Source: Symsagittifera roscoffensis (Eukaryota > Xenacoelomorpha > Acoela > Convolutidae). From it: a stretch of 64,000 nucleotides of DNA. The position numbers were made by a program, and so were the translations under genes. The stretch is from contig NC_087065.1 in the NCBI RefSeq assembly GCF_963678635.1, positions 27,111,254 to 27,175,253 of the forward strand, written 5' to 3'. Below, one piece after another: positions 1 through 10,037 of this stretch; position 1 is the first letter of the stretch, and every line of letters begins with the position of its first letter. The notes under the pieces were generated by a model. It was not told where the DNA came from, searched no databases, and saw nothing but the letters and a program-made list of their open reading frames with translations.

Positions 1-407
1 TGTATATGTTAGTTATGTTGGAAAAACTCAATAAAACTCATAAATTGGGAGGTTTAAAAAAAATTAGTTTTGTTCTGATCTGAAATTATTTTTGAATCTA
101 AACTTTTTCTTTTTGATTAGTGAATATCACAAACATCACCTGTGAACGAATGCTCGATTCTGATAGGTTGATATCAAAAATTTTGAATTATCCCCGGTTA
201 GATCGGATGATATTTATTTCAGCTTGGTTAAATAAGTGATATTCATTCTGATTTTTTTTCACGTTGAACATTTTGGTGAAGAAAACTACATAACTTTTTT
301 TTAATTACTTTTATTAATATTTTGAGACTATTCAATTCTTTTTATCCAAAAAAATGGGGCATTCTAAATCTACCATTTATTCTCAAGTTCTTTCTTTCCT
401 AATTGAG

Positions 408-640
408 ATGTCGCCACTGAATAGAAACGAAAGAGCTGCATGTCTTGAATGTGGCAGAGAATACACTCGCTTACACTCATCAAAACATCGTTAGCACTGT
501 GGCAGTTTAGAGTGTCCAAATTTTGAACTTCATACATATAGCAGCAAGTAACTGAATTTTTTTTGTCAAAACGAAGCATTCTTCTTGTCAAATTAAACTT
601 CTACATGGTGTTTGAAAGCACACTCCGCAGTCTCCTAACA
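408..640 (+). pseudogene. Zinc-finger module fossil, copy 1
   Basis: A frame opening at ATG 408 encodes a finger-like pattern: Cys codons at 441 and 450 followed by GREYTR, then His at 486, a TAG at 492 and a Cys at 498. The TAG stands where two diverged copies (16929-17183 and 22776-22877) have a lysine codon, so it is probably a nonsense mutation. A second Cys-Pro-Asn-Phe block follows before frameshifts destroy the frame. The pattern is CX2C then HX3C, a C2HC or C2H2-like zinc-binding module. The parent protein is unknown. It may have been a DNA-binding protein carried by the repeat element. Confidence 0.5.
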
Positions 641-1261
641 CACTCAAATTAAATGTTTGATAAATTTTTTTTAGTAATTAGTATGAAGTAGTTTTGATGC
701 ATTTCTCAAAGGTTTACCATTATGTGTGAGTTATTGGAAAATTTGTTGTCATTTGATATGTTAGGTAAACTGATATGAAAAATCAGATTTTTTGAGGAGA
801 GTTTCGGCGAAGTAAACCCAATTATAATGCTCCAACATCTTTTGGAAGATGATACATTAATCATAAATCAAAAATTTGCTTTCAAGAACAATATTTCATT
901 ACTTTTGTTTAAAAAAACAAAAAAAATTGATATAGAAAAATTTTGAGAGAAATTAGTATGAAGCTTGCTGAAAATTTCTAATTAAACTTGTATTTTAGCG
1001 GAGTCAGATTTTGGATCTGCTAATTATTTGAAATTTAACATAAAAAGTTTCAATTAGACGCACAGTAAAAATTTTGTTCTGGTATGCTTCAATTTTTTTT
1101 TCAATTGGAAAATTACGTAGAACTATAGAGTTTTTTTTGCTTATTAAATTTCGCAAATTGTTCAAAGGTTTCAGTTTGCACCATGAGTTCCTTTTCCAAA
1201 TCGATTTTTTTAAGAAGCGTTCTTTTAGAAGTATTTGGATATTGCAGAAGTCAGGAATTAG

Positions 1262-2016
1262 GTCATTAGGTTGTAATTAATTGATGTTTTATTTTTTAGT
1301 TCATTGTTTGTAATTAATTTCTTTAATTTTATTTTAATTTTGAGAAGAGATGAGAAGTTCCGGGTAAACCATAGGAAAACAGTTAAAACTTAGTTTAGTG
1401 CTCCGAATTCGCACACATGTTAAGAAAATTCGAACCTTTTTTGCATTTTACAGAAAAAAAAAATGAAAAGTTTTTTACATCTTGTCGAAAAAAAGTTGAA
1501 TCATTTTTCGCATTTTGTCAAAAAAAATGAAACACTTTTCACATACTACGAAAAAATTTGAAACACATTTTTGCATTTTGTCGGAAGAAGTAACGCTTTT
1601 CGCATCTTGTAAGAAATATGAAACCTTTTTCGTATATTGTGAAAAAAATTGAAACATTTGTCACTTTTTGTCAAAAAAAGCGAAACATTTTTCGCATTTT
1701 GTCAAAAAATTGAAACATTTTTCCCATTTTGTAGAAAAAGTCAAAAAAATTATTAGTTTTTCTTGCAGTAAAAATAAATTTAATTTATGAATTTTTTTGT
1801 TCAAAAATTAATTAACTAGAAAACTAAAAATTGCGAGTCTGCTGATTAAAAACAACAAAAAACGAATGCATTAACATAGAAAAAAGCGGTTCAAAACAAC
1901 AATATAGAAATTTTCTTAGAAATAAGTCAACATGTTCTTTTTACATTAAATTGTTCACAATACTATTTAAGAAATAAAGTTAGAATTTTGCATAATTTTT
2001 TAAAAAACGATGAAAA
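1262..2016. repeat. Unit-1-specific segment with degenerate minisatellite
   Basis: This stretch is present in unit 1 and missing from unit 2, which jumps directly to the sequence found at 2017. Bases 1440-1760 are a degenerate tandem repeat with a period of roughly 38-45 bases, alternating runs of A with a GAAACATTTTTCGCAT-like core. The reverse complement of the same minisatellite recurs at about 20280-20650, in the diverged copy of the unit. Short apparent reading frames here follow from the repetition and I do not regard them as genes. Confidence 0.7.
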
Positions 2017-2212
2017 ATATGCCTCTTACCCTAACAAATCTTAGATGTTTTTGCACACTTGTGATGAATTCAAAACAATTTTTGCATCTTAAAAAAAACT
2101 TTATAATAATTTTGCATACTTGTCGAGAAAAACAACTCAAGCTCTACATCTTGCGAAAATTTTTCAGAAGGTTTTTGCACACGTGTTAAAAACTACATAG
2201 ACTTTTAAGTGA

Positions 2213-2410
2213 GAAAGTGTTTGGGCTGCAATAAAGAAACACAATTCTTATAACAATTATTCAAGTATCAATAGAAAATTCGTTTGAAAAAAGCTGATAC
2301 GAGAGATTGACATGATTCTCGACAGAGCTAGGAAGGTATGTTTTGAACTATTTAGGCAAAAAAGTAATTCTACCAGAGAAAAAGACGTCATTAAACTTAA
2401 AAATCTATAG
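2213..2410 (+). pseudogene. Conserved coding fossil (LIRE segment), copy 1
   Basis: One frame is open from 2213 to the TAG at 2408 apart from a TGA at 2285. Its core, LIREIDMILDRARKV, matches LIRESDMIFDRAIKV encoded on the minus strand at about 19700-19745 in the diverged copy, with mostly conservative changes. At the TGA the diverged copy has TGG (Trp), so the stop is probably a single base change. Both reading frames fail shortly after the shared segment. No family is recognised. Conservation of the frame between diverged copies is the reason for calling it former coding sequence. Confidence 0.45.
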
Positions 2411-2915
2411 TACAGTGAAAGTTGTAGAATTTTTCCACCAGAGAAAATGACGTCACTACCCATGTACTTCTAGAGTTTTCTAAATGTTATAATCAACCCA
2501 TTAATAACTAGATTTTTTTATTAAGACCTTACACATTACCTTTTAGAATTTTCTAAATCTTCCAAATTCTAGAAATATCCACTAAAAATTCAACCAATCA
2601 GAATCCCCGAATCAACACAGAGGCGATGAGGTTGATGAAAAAATTTGTCGTTTTCAAGTGCTTTACTCAAGACTTTTTAAAATCAAGACAAAGATACTCA
2701 ATCAAGGTTGTGATTAACAGGACTAGTTTTCAATTCTTCATTAAAAAAGATTTTATATTAGATTCAAATCAACAAGAAATCTCTTTCTACAAAATCTCTC
2801 AGTAATGAAAAAGTCAACCAGTTTGATGAGACAAACTTTTCTCTTTATTAATCAAAATGACAGAAATGCTCAATACGTTTTGAATGAAATCAGATAACTT
2901 CTTCGATTTTTAGAG

Positions 2916-3277
2916 AATGTAACCAAAACTTATTTTAACCTGGTAATCAAATACGGCTGAAAAGACAAAAAACCCTCTAGCTTGAAAATCTACTACATAT
3001 CAGTTCCATTTACCAATATGAATAAAATTTTTAGAAGAAACTGAAATCTATCTCAAAAGTTGAAGCCCATCATAATAGAACGGGCGATTTACTGCATTTA
3101 GTTTGAAATTGGTACCGAAACTGTCAAGATTCTCAAATTTAAAAAAATCTCCCAGTTTAGTGAGCAAATTTTCATAGATCTTTCAGAATTGAGAGATTCA
3201 ACAGGGTATATTATCTCGTGATGATGAAACGTGAAGATGCAATTGAAGAAGAAAGCGACAAGGAGCTCGAAAATTAA
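2916..3277 (+). pseudogene. Decayed 101-codon frame plus acidic tail, copy 1
   Basis: From a possible splice acceptor (TTTTTAG just before 2914) one frame runs 101 codons to the TGA at 3219. It is interrupted only by TGA at 2958, TGA at 3042 and TAG at 3099. The residues between stops look protein-like (for example SEQIFIDLSELRDS near the end). A shifted frame from ATG 3221 then encodes a short acidic tail ending at TAA 3275. The diverged copy at about 19200 has no counterpart for most of this segment. The frame therefore rests on composition alone and no family is recognised. Confidence 0.35.
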
Positions 3278-3465
3278 CTAAATTTGTGTTTCAAATATAT
3301 TTTTTGTCTTTCTACACTTTTATTAAATTTTGCTATTTGTTTGTTAATTGATTTTTCTTTTCATTTGAATTAAGTGTTTTGGAACCAAAGCATGGTTTTT
3401 AAAGATTTATCAGGGTAAATTGTTACGAATACATTTAAAGACAATTGATTATTTTATCACAAAGC

Positions 3466-3942
3466 TTACATAATCATATGCACAGAACCATGAAAATCAA
3501 TAAAGGAATCAATACTCTTGAACAAATCAGATTCATGTTTTGAGTTTTGAGCTTTTCGAATTCTATCCAGAAACGCTGAACCAAGAATTTTCGTGGAAGC
3601 CAGTTTCTGGTTTGAACAGAAATAATGTCTCTTAAACATTTTCCGAATTTGTCGTTTCTTTGCAATACTTGGCATCTTTTTGGCTCCTTTCGATCGTAAA
3701 TTATGTTGAACTGTTCCACTAAGCTGATTGAATATTTCTCCGCTTGACGTAACAAAACATGAATAGAATCTGTGTTTGAACAAAGTGTAAAGACGGTCAG
3801 TTTCGTGATATATGTATATATATTTATCTAATCTCTGCAAAATTTGACTAAGAGATGTTCCTACTAAAACCAAATGGAAGTTACAATTCTCCAAAGAACA
3901 TAAAAGGTTGTGGGTAGAGACACAATATTCATAAGTTACCAT
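3466..3942 (-). CDS. Hypothetical 158-aa ORF in the repeat unit, copy 1
   Basis: An uninterrupted minus-strand frame runs from ATG 3942 to the stop at 3466. It is long for such AT-rich, stop-rich DNA. The C-terminal half is strongly basic (AKKMPSIAKKRQIRKMFKRH). There is no signal peptide, membrane segment or recognised domain. It lies inside a stretch of about 1.1 kb that the diverged copy of the unit lacks. The copy in unit 2 differs by an Ala-to-Val change. The unit copies are too similar to show selection, so this may be a chance ORF. Confidence 0.3.
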   Translation of the reverse strand: MVTYEYCVSTHNLLCSLENCNFHLVLVGTSLSQILQRLDKYIYIYHETDRLYTLFKHRFYSCFVTSSGEIFNQLSGTVQHNLRSKGAKKMPSIAKKRQIRKMFKRHYFCSNQKLASTKILGSAFLDRIRKAQNSKHESDLFKSIDSFIDFHGSVHMIM

Positions 3943-4067
3943 GTATTTTTCGTAAAAATAACTGGAAACGGAATTAAAAAGCGAATTTTTACAATAATCA
4001 GAATAAAAGCTGGGAAGAGCAATCCGGAATACTGTTTTGCACACTGCTTGGAATCGTACCTATATAT

Positions 4068-4343
4068 GGAGCCAAATCTGCTAAATAATCAACTATGGAT
4101 CAGGAGCTCGATATCTGTAATAGAGCGTAAGAAATAGCAACATACAACATGAGGAGGGTGTGTGTCACAATCAAGAAGTACAAAGTGAAGAAGCCGCGTT
4201 ACATTCAGATTCGACTCTTCACTGCAAAGGAAAATGAAGACTTGAAGCAAGTTGCCTATATCAACTGAACTTTGAATGAATCTAAGGAACTGTCCCAAAT
4301 TATGAGAGACTTTATGTTTGTTGATAATTGTAAACCTCAGTAA
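4068..4343 (+). pseudogene. Conserved coding fossil (MDQELDIC/VTIKKY), copy 1
   Basis: The frame beginning GAKS at 4068 continues through ATG 4095 (MDQELDIC) and then VTIKKYKVKK, IRLFTAKE, ELSQIMRDFM to a TAA at 4341. TAA at 4086, TAA at 4128 and TGA at 4266 interrupt it. The reverse-strand relative at 18843-19170 keeps the same blocks (GAKS, MDQELDIC, VTIKKY, KELSQI, RDFM), ends at the matching stop and carries its own independent lesions. Two diverged copies agreeing at the residue level is good evidence that this was coding. The family is not recognised. Confidence 0.5.
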
Positions 4344-5116
4344 TGCTTTGTGATGTTTTGTATGTTTGGTAATTGAAACATTATTGGATCAAAACAATTC
4401 AATTTTTCTTTACTGAAGTGTCCAATTAGAGCTAGGAAAACTGAGGAAAAGTCCGACAAAACATACAATTTAATCGAAATTGAATTAAGACACTAAGCAA
4501 TTATCAGTTGATTTTCCAGTATTTGCTTTAGAAAATTAAGAAAAATTTATTTAATTACTGCTTTAATCTAAATCCGAAATAAATTTTGTCTCATTTGAAG
4601 AAAATTACCGACAGGAATGTAGTTTTAGCTGAAAACTTTTTTGAATTTCTGTTTTGCATCGGTTGTTTTCAATTTTTTTGCCATTTTTTGAGGTTCTTAT
4701 TGGCTGTATGAGTTTCTTAAAAAACAAATTAGAATCTAAATAGGGGAAAAACTTATTATGGTGATTGTTAATACAAAATAAATTAAAAATGGTACACAAT
4801 TCGAGTTTTTTCAAGTTTCTTTGCCTATTTAAGTAAGATGTGTGTTTCTATCAAAAGCGTCTTCTATGTCTGAAATGGACATTCATCAGATTTTAAGGTT
4901 GAACAACTACAAAAAACTACAAGGGTGGTGAACAAGTGGAGTTGCTGGAGATTGTTTTAGTTTTAACTTGTATAGAATCACAGAAAAATCAATAGTTTTG
5001 CTCAAGGGATGGAGAGAAGATTTCAGAAAAAAAAGAGTACAGTCAAATTTTTCAACAATGTTTTAATTTAGAAGAGTTCACTCAGATTGAGAGGTCGATC
5101 AGTAAAAAACAAAACA

Positions 5117-5326
5117 ATGGAAGAGCCTATGAAACAAAAATTAAAGAAGAGGAACATAATTTCGATTACTGTTTTGAATTTGACACAATTGCAAAACCTA
5201 GATTTGTCAGATTATGTTTTAATCGATTATCCAAGTTTAAAAGACTTCCACTTGTTTATTTTACCAAACACCAAAGAGAAAACTAAAATAATTTATATTT
5301 TGGCAATTTCTTTTTTCACTGGTTAG
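5117..5326 (+). CDS. Hypothetical 69-aa ORF overlapping a second decayed frame, copy 1
   Basis: ATG 5117 opens a 69-codon frame (MEEPMKQKLKKRN at the start, NLTQLQNLDLSDY in the middle) ending at 5326. A second frame on the same strand, 4918-5286, also reads as protein-like and has one TAG at 4993. In unit 2 the only substitution inside the shared region is C to T. It is synonymous in the 69-codon frame but makes a stop in the other. This weakly favours the 69-codon frame. Neither product resembles a family I know. Confidence 0.3.
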   Translation: MEEPMKQKLKKRNIISITVLNLTQLQNLDLSDYVLIDYPSLKDFHLFILPNTKEKTKIIYILAISFFTG

Positions 5327-5787
5327 AATTAAACCAAATTAAAACGATTTCGATCTCATTTATCTCACTTTGGTGTCAAATGTATATGTTAGTTATGTTG
5401 GAAAAATTCAATAAAACTCATAAATTGGGAGGTTTAAAAAAAATTAGTTTTGTTCTGATCTGAAATTATTTTTGAATCTAAGCTTTTTCTTTTTGATTAG
5501 TGAATATCACAAACATCACCTGTGAACGAATGCTCGATTCTGATAGGTTGATATCAAAAATTTTGAAATATCCCCGGTTAGATCGGATGATATTTATTTC
5601 AGCTTGGTTAAATAAGTGATATTCATTCTGATTTTTTTTCACGTTGAACATTTTGGTGAAGAAAACTACATAACTATTTTTTAATTACTTTTATTAATAT
5701 TTTGAGACTATTCAATTCTTTTTATCCAAAAGAATGGGGCATTCTAAATCTACCATTTATTCTCAAGTTCTTTCTTTCCTAATTGAG

Positions 5788-6020
5788 ATGTCGCCACTGA
5801 ATAGAAACGAAAGAGCTGCATGTCTTGAATGTGGCAGAGAATACACTCGCTTACACTCATCAAAACATCGTTAGCACTGTGGCAGTTTAGAGTGTCCAAA
5901 TTTTGAACTTCATACATATAGCAGCAAGTAACTGAATTTTTTTGTCAAAACGAAGCATTCTTCATGTCAAATTAAACTTCTACATGGTGTTTGAAAGCAC
6001 TCTCCCCATCTCCTAACACA
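5788..6020 (+). pseudogene. Zinc-finger module fossil, copy 2
   Basis: This is the unit 2 copy of the finger module at 408-640, starting at ATG 5788. It carries the same TAG at the position where the diverged copies have Lys, so the nonsense mutation predates the tandem duplication. Downstream indels differ slightly from copy 1. Confidence 0.48.
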
Positions 6021-6869
6021 CTCAAATTAAATGTTTGATAAATTTTTTTTAGTAATTAGTATGAAGTAGTTTTGATGCATTTCTCAAAGGTTTACCATTA
6101 TGTGTGAGTTATTGGAAAATTTGTTGTCATTTGATATGTTAGGTAAACTGATATGAAAAATCAGATTTTTTGAGGAGAGTTTCGGCGAAGTAAACCCAAT
6201 TATAATGCTCCAACATCTTTTGGAAGATGATACATTAATCATAAATCAAAAATTTGCTTTCAAGAACAATATTTCATTACTTTTGCTTAAAAAAAACAAA
6301 AAAAAATTGATATAGAAAAATTTTGAGAGAAATTAGTATGAAGCTTGCTGAAAATTTCTAATTAAACTTGTATTTTAGCGGAGTCAGATTTTGGATCTGC
6401 TAATTATTTGAAATTTAACATAAAAAGTTTCAATTAGACGCACAGTAAAAATTTTGTTCTGGTATTCTTCAAATTTTTTTTCAATTGGAAAATTACGTAG
6501 AAATATACGAACTATAGAGTTTTTTTTGGTTATTAAATTTCGCATAATTGTTCAATTGTTTCAGTTTGCACCATAATTTCTTTTTCTAAATAGATTTTTT
6601 AAGAAGCGTTCTTTTAGAAGTATTTGGATGTTGCAGAAGTCAGGAACCAGGTCCACTTGCGTCTTTTGTAAAAATATGCCTCTTACCCTAACAAATCTTA
6701 GATGTTTTTGCACACTTGTGATGAATTCAAAACAATTTTTGCATCTTAAAAAAAACTTTATAATAATTTTGCATACTTGTCGAGAAAAACAACTCAAGCT
6801 CTACATCTTGCGAAAATTTTTCAGAAGGTTTTTGCACACGTGTTAAAAACTACATAGACTTTTAAGTGA

Positions 6870-7067
6870 GAAAGTGTTTGGGCTGCAATAAAGAAACACA
6901 ATTCTTATAACAATTATTCAAGTATCAATAGAAAATTCGTTTGAAAAAAGCTGATACGAGAGATTGACATGATTCTCGACAGAGCTAGGAAGGTATGTTT
7001 TGAACTATTTAGGCAAAAAAGTAATTCTACCAGAGAAAAAGACGTCATTAAACTTAAAAATCTATAG
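6870..7067 (+). pseudogene. LIRE coding fossil, copy 2
   Basis: This is the unit 2 counterpart of 2213-2410, with the same single TGA where the diverged copy encodes Trp and the same terminal TAG. Confidence 0.43.
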
Positions 7068-7572
7068 TACAGTGAAAGTTGTAGAATTTTTCCACCAGAG
7101 AAAATGACGTCACTACCCATGTACTTCTAGAGTTTTCTAAATGTTATAATCAACCCATTAATAACTAGATTTTTTTATTAAGACCTTACACATTACCTTT
7201 TAGAATTTTCTAAATCTTCCAAATTCTAGAAATATCCACTAAAAATTCAACCAATCAGAATCCCCGAATCAACACAGAGGCGATGAGGTTGATGAAAAAA
7301 TTTGTCGTTTTCAAGTGCTTTACTCAAGACTTTTTAAAATCAAGACAAAGATACTCAATCAAGGTTGTGATTAACAGGACTAGTTTTCAATTCTTCATTA
7401 AAAAAGATTTTATATTAGATTCAAATCAACAAGAAATCTCTTTCTACAAAATCTCTCAGTAATGAAAAAGTCAACCAGTTTGATGAGAGAAACTTTTCTC
7501 TTTATTAATCAAAATGACAGAAATGCTCAATACGTTTTGAATGAAATCAGATAACTTCTTCGATTTTTAGAG

Positions 7573-7934
7573 AATGTAACCAAAACTTATTTTAACCTGG
7601 TAATCAAATACGGCTGAAAAGACAAAAAACCCTCTAGCTTGAAAATCTACTACATATCAGTTCCATTTACCAATATGAATAAAATTTTTAGAAGAAACTG
7701 AAATCTATCTCAAAAGTTGAAGCCCATCATAATAGAACGGGCGATTTACTGCATTTAGTTTGAAATTGGTACCGAAACTGTCAAGATTCTCAAATTTAAA
7801 AAAATCTCCCAGTTTAGTGAGCAAATTTTCATAGATCTTTCAGAATTGAGAGATTCAACAGGGTATATTATCTCGTGAAGATGAAACGTGAAGATGCAAT
7901 TGAAGAAGAAAGCGACAAGGAGCTCAAAAATTAA
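7573..7934 (+). pseudogene. Decayed 101-codon frame plus acidic tail, copy 2
   Basis: This is the unit 2 counterpart of 2916-3277, with the same three internal stops. A substitution near 7879 removes one of two adjacent ATG codons at the start of the acidic tail. A further G-to-A change alters a glutamate codon near the tail end. Confidence 0.33.
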
Positions 7935-8122
7935 CTAAATTTGTGTTTCAAATATATTTTTTGTCTTTCTACACTTTTATTAAATTTTGCTATTTGTTTG
8001 TTAATTGATTTTTCTTTTCATTTGAATTAAGTGTTTTGGAACCAAAGCATGGTTTTTAAAGATTTATCAGGGTAAATTGTTACGAATACATTTAAAGACA
8101 ATTGATTATTTTATCACAAAGC

Positions 8123-8599
8123 TTACATAATCATATGCACAGAACCATGAAAATCAATAAAGGAATCAATACTCTTGAACAAATCAGATTCATGTTTTGA
8201 GTTTTGAGCTTTTCGAATTCTATCCAGAAACGCTGAACCAAGAATTTTCGTGGAAGCCAGTTTCTGGTTTGAACAGAAATAATGTCTCTTAAACATTTTC
8301 CGAATTTGTCGTTTCTTTACAATACTTGGCATCTTTTTGGCTCCTTTCGATCGTAAATTATGTTGAACTGTTCCACTAAGCTGATTGAATATTTCTCCGC
8401 TTGACGTAACAAAACATGAATAGAATCTGTGTTTGAACAAAGTGTAAAGACGGTCAGTTTCGTGATATATGTATATATATTTATCTAATCTCTGCAAAAT
8501 TTGACTAAGAGATGTTCCTACTAAAACCAAATGGAAGTTACAATTCTCCAAAGAACATAAAAGGTTGTGGGTAGAGACACAATATTCATAAGTTACCAT
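8123..8599 (-). CDS. Hypothetical 158-aa ORF in the repeat unit, copy 2
   Basis: This is the unit 2 copy of the minus-strand ORF at 3466-3942, with the same ATG, the same length and one visible residue change (Ala to Val in the basic C-terminal half). Its function is unknown. Confidence 0.28.
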   Translation of the reverse strand: MVTYEYCVSTHNLLCSLENCNFHLVLVGTSLSQILQRLDKYIYIYHETDRLYTLFKHRFYSCFVTSSGEIFNQLSGTVQHNLRSKGAKKMPSIVKKRQIRKMFKRHYFCSNQKLASTKILGSAFLDRIRKAQNSKHESDLFKSIDSFIDFHGSVHMIM

Positions 8600-8724
8600 G
8601 TATTTTTCGTAAAAATAACTGGAAACGGAATTAAAAAGCGAATTTTTACAATAATCAGAATAAAAGCTGGGAAGAGCAATCCGGAATACTGTTTTTCACA
8701 CTGCTTGGAATCGTACCTATATAT

Positions 8725-9000
8725 GGAGCCAAATCTGCTAAATAATCAACTATGGATCAGGAGCTCGATATCTGTAATAGAGCGTAAGAAATAGCAACAT
8801 ACAACATGAGGAGGGTGTGTGTCACAATCAAGAAGTACAAAGTGAAGAAGCCGCGTTACATTCAGATTCGACTCTTCACTGCAAAGGAAAATGAAGACTT
8901 GAAGCAAGTTGCCTATATCAACTGAACTTTGAATGAATCTAAGGAACTGTCCCAAATTATGAGAGACTTTATGTTTGTTGATAATTGTAAACCTCAGTAA
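8725..9000 (+). pseudogene. MDQELDIC/VTIKKY coding fossil, copy 2
   Basis: This is the unit 2 counterpart of 4068-4343, with the same internal stops and the same terminal TAA. The lesions therefore predate the unit duplication. Confidence 0.48.
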
Positions 9001-9773
9001 TGCTTTGTGATGTTTTGTATGTTTGGTAATTGAAACATTATTGGATCAAAACAATTCAATTTTTCTTTACTGAAGTGTCCAATTAGAGCTAGGAAAACTG
9101 AGGAAAAGTCCGACAAAACATACAATTTAATCGAAATTGAATTAAGACACTAAGCAATTATCAGTTGATTTTCCAGTATTTGCTTTAGAAAATTAAGAAA
9201 AATTTATTTAATTACTGCTTTAATCTAAATCCGAAATAAATTTTGTCTCATTTGAAGAAAATTACCGACAGGAATGTAGTTTTAGCAGAAAACTTTTTTG
9301 AATTTCTGTTTTGCATCGGTTGTTTTCAATTTTTTTGCCATTTTTTGAGGTTCTTATTGGCTGTATGAGTTTCTTAAAAAACAAATTAGAATCTAAATAG
9401 GGGAAAAACTTATTATGGTGATTGTTAATACAAAATAAATTAAAAATGGTACACAATTCGAGTTTTTTCAAGTTTCTTTGCCTATTTAAGTAAGATGTGT
9501 GTTTCTATCAAAAGCGTCTTCTATGTCTGAAATGGACATTCATCAGATTTTAAGGTTGAACAACTACAAAAAACTACAAGGGTGGTGAACAAGTGGAGTT
9601 GCTGGAGATTGTTTTAGTTTTAACTTGTATAGAATCACAGAAAAATCAATAGTTTTGCTCAAGGGATGGAGAGAAGATTTCAGAAAAAAAAGAGTACAGT
9701 CAAATTTTTCAACAATGTTTTAATTTAGAAGAGTTCACTCAGATTGAGAGGTCGATCAGTAAAAAACAAAACA

Positions 9774-9983
9774 ATGGAAGAGCCTATGAAACAAAAATTA
9801 AAGAAGAGGAACATAATTTCGATTACTGTTTTGAATTTGACACAATTGCAAAACCTAGATTTGTCAGATTATGTTTTAATCGATTATCCAAGTTTAAAAG
9901 ACTTCCACTTGTTTATTTTACCAAACACTAAAGAGAAAACTAAAATAATTTATATTTTGGCAATTTCTTTTTTCACTGGTTAG
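9774..9983 (+). CDS. Hypothetical 69-aa ORF, copy 2
   Basis: This is the unit 2 copy of the 69-codon frame at 5117-5326. The encoded protein is unchanged because the one substitution inside it is synonymous. The overlapping alternative frame (9575-9943) gains an extra stop from that same substitution. Confidence 0.3.
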   Translation: MEEPMKQKLKKRNIISITVLNLTQLQNLDLSDYVLIDYPSLKDFHLFILPNTKEKTKIIYILAISFFTG

Positions 9984-10037
9984 AATCAAACCAAATTAAA
10001 ACGATTTCGATCTCATTTATCTCACTTTGGTGTCAAA

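Larger units (their letters stand above)
1..5380 (+). repeat. Tandem unit 1 of element A
   Basis: The sequence starting at base 1 reappears almost unchanged at 5381 and again at 10038, so the window opens inside a head-to-tail array. Unit 1 is about 723 bases longer than unit 2 because of a segment near 1262-2016. The two are otherwise nearly identical, with scattered substitutions and small indels. The phase at base 1 is arbitrary because the true unit border is not visible. The unit contains several decayed reading frames, listed separately, and no intact gene that I recognise. A diverged reverse-strand relative lies at about 16930-20660. Confidence 0.93.
5381..10037 (+). repeat. Tandem unit 2 of element A (4657 bases)
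   Basis: This is the second complete head-to-tail unit. From about 6672 onward it matches unit 1 at a constant offset of 4657. Before that the offset is 5380, the difference being the unit-1-specific segment. It carries the same decayed frames with the same main lesions, so most damage predates the duplication. Near-identity may mean recent amplification, or an assembly that kept two haplotypes in series. Confidence 0.93.

Noticed and set aside
370-591. Minus-strand ORF of 73 codons across the zinc-finger region
   Set aside because: It is antisense to the conserved plus-strand finger module and its residues are not preserved in the diverged copies.
1440-1760. CRISPR-like array of regularly spaced repeats
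   Set aside because: Repeats are degenerate with no unique spacers, the DNA is eukaryotic, and the pattern is an A/T-rich minisatellite.
2916-3221. Recoded stop codons or an alternative genetic code (TGA and TAG inside otherwise open frames)
   Set aside because: The LDLa and TRPC genes use the standard code, with TGA ending the LDLa gene. Diverged copies have sense codons at the interrupted sites, so nonsense mutation explains them.
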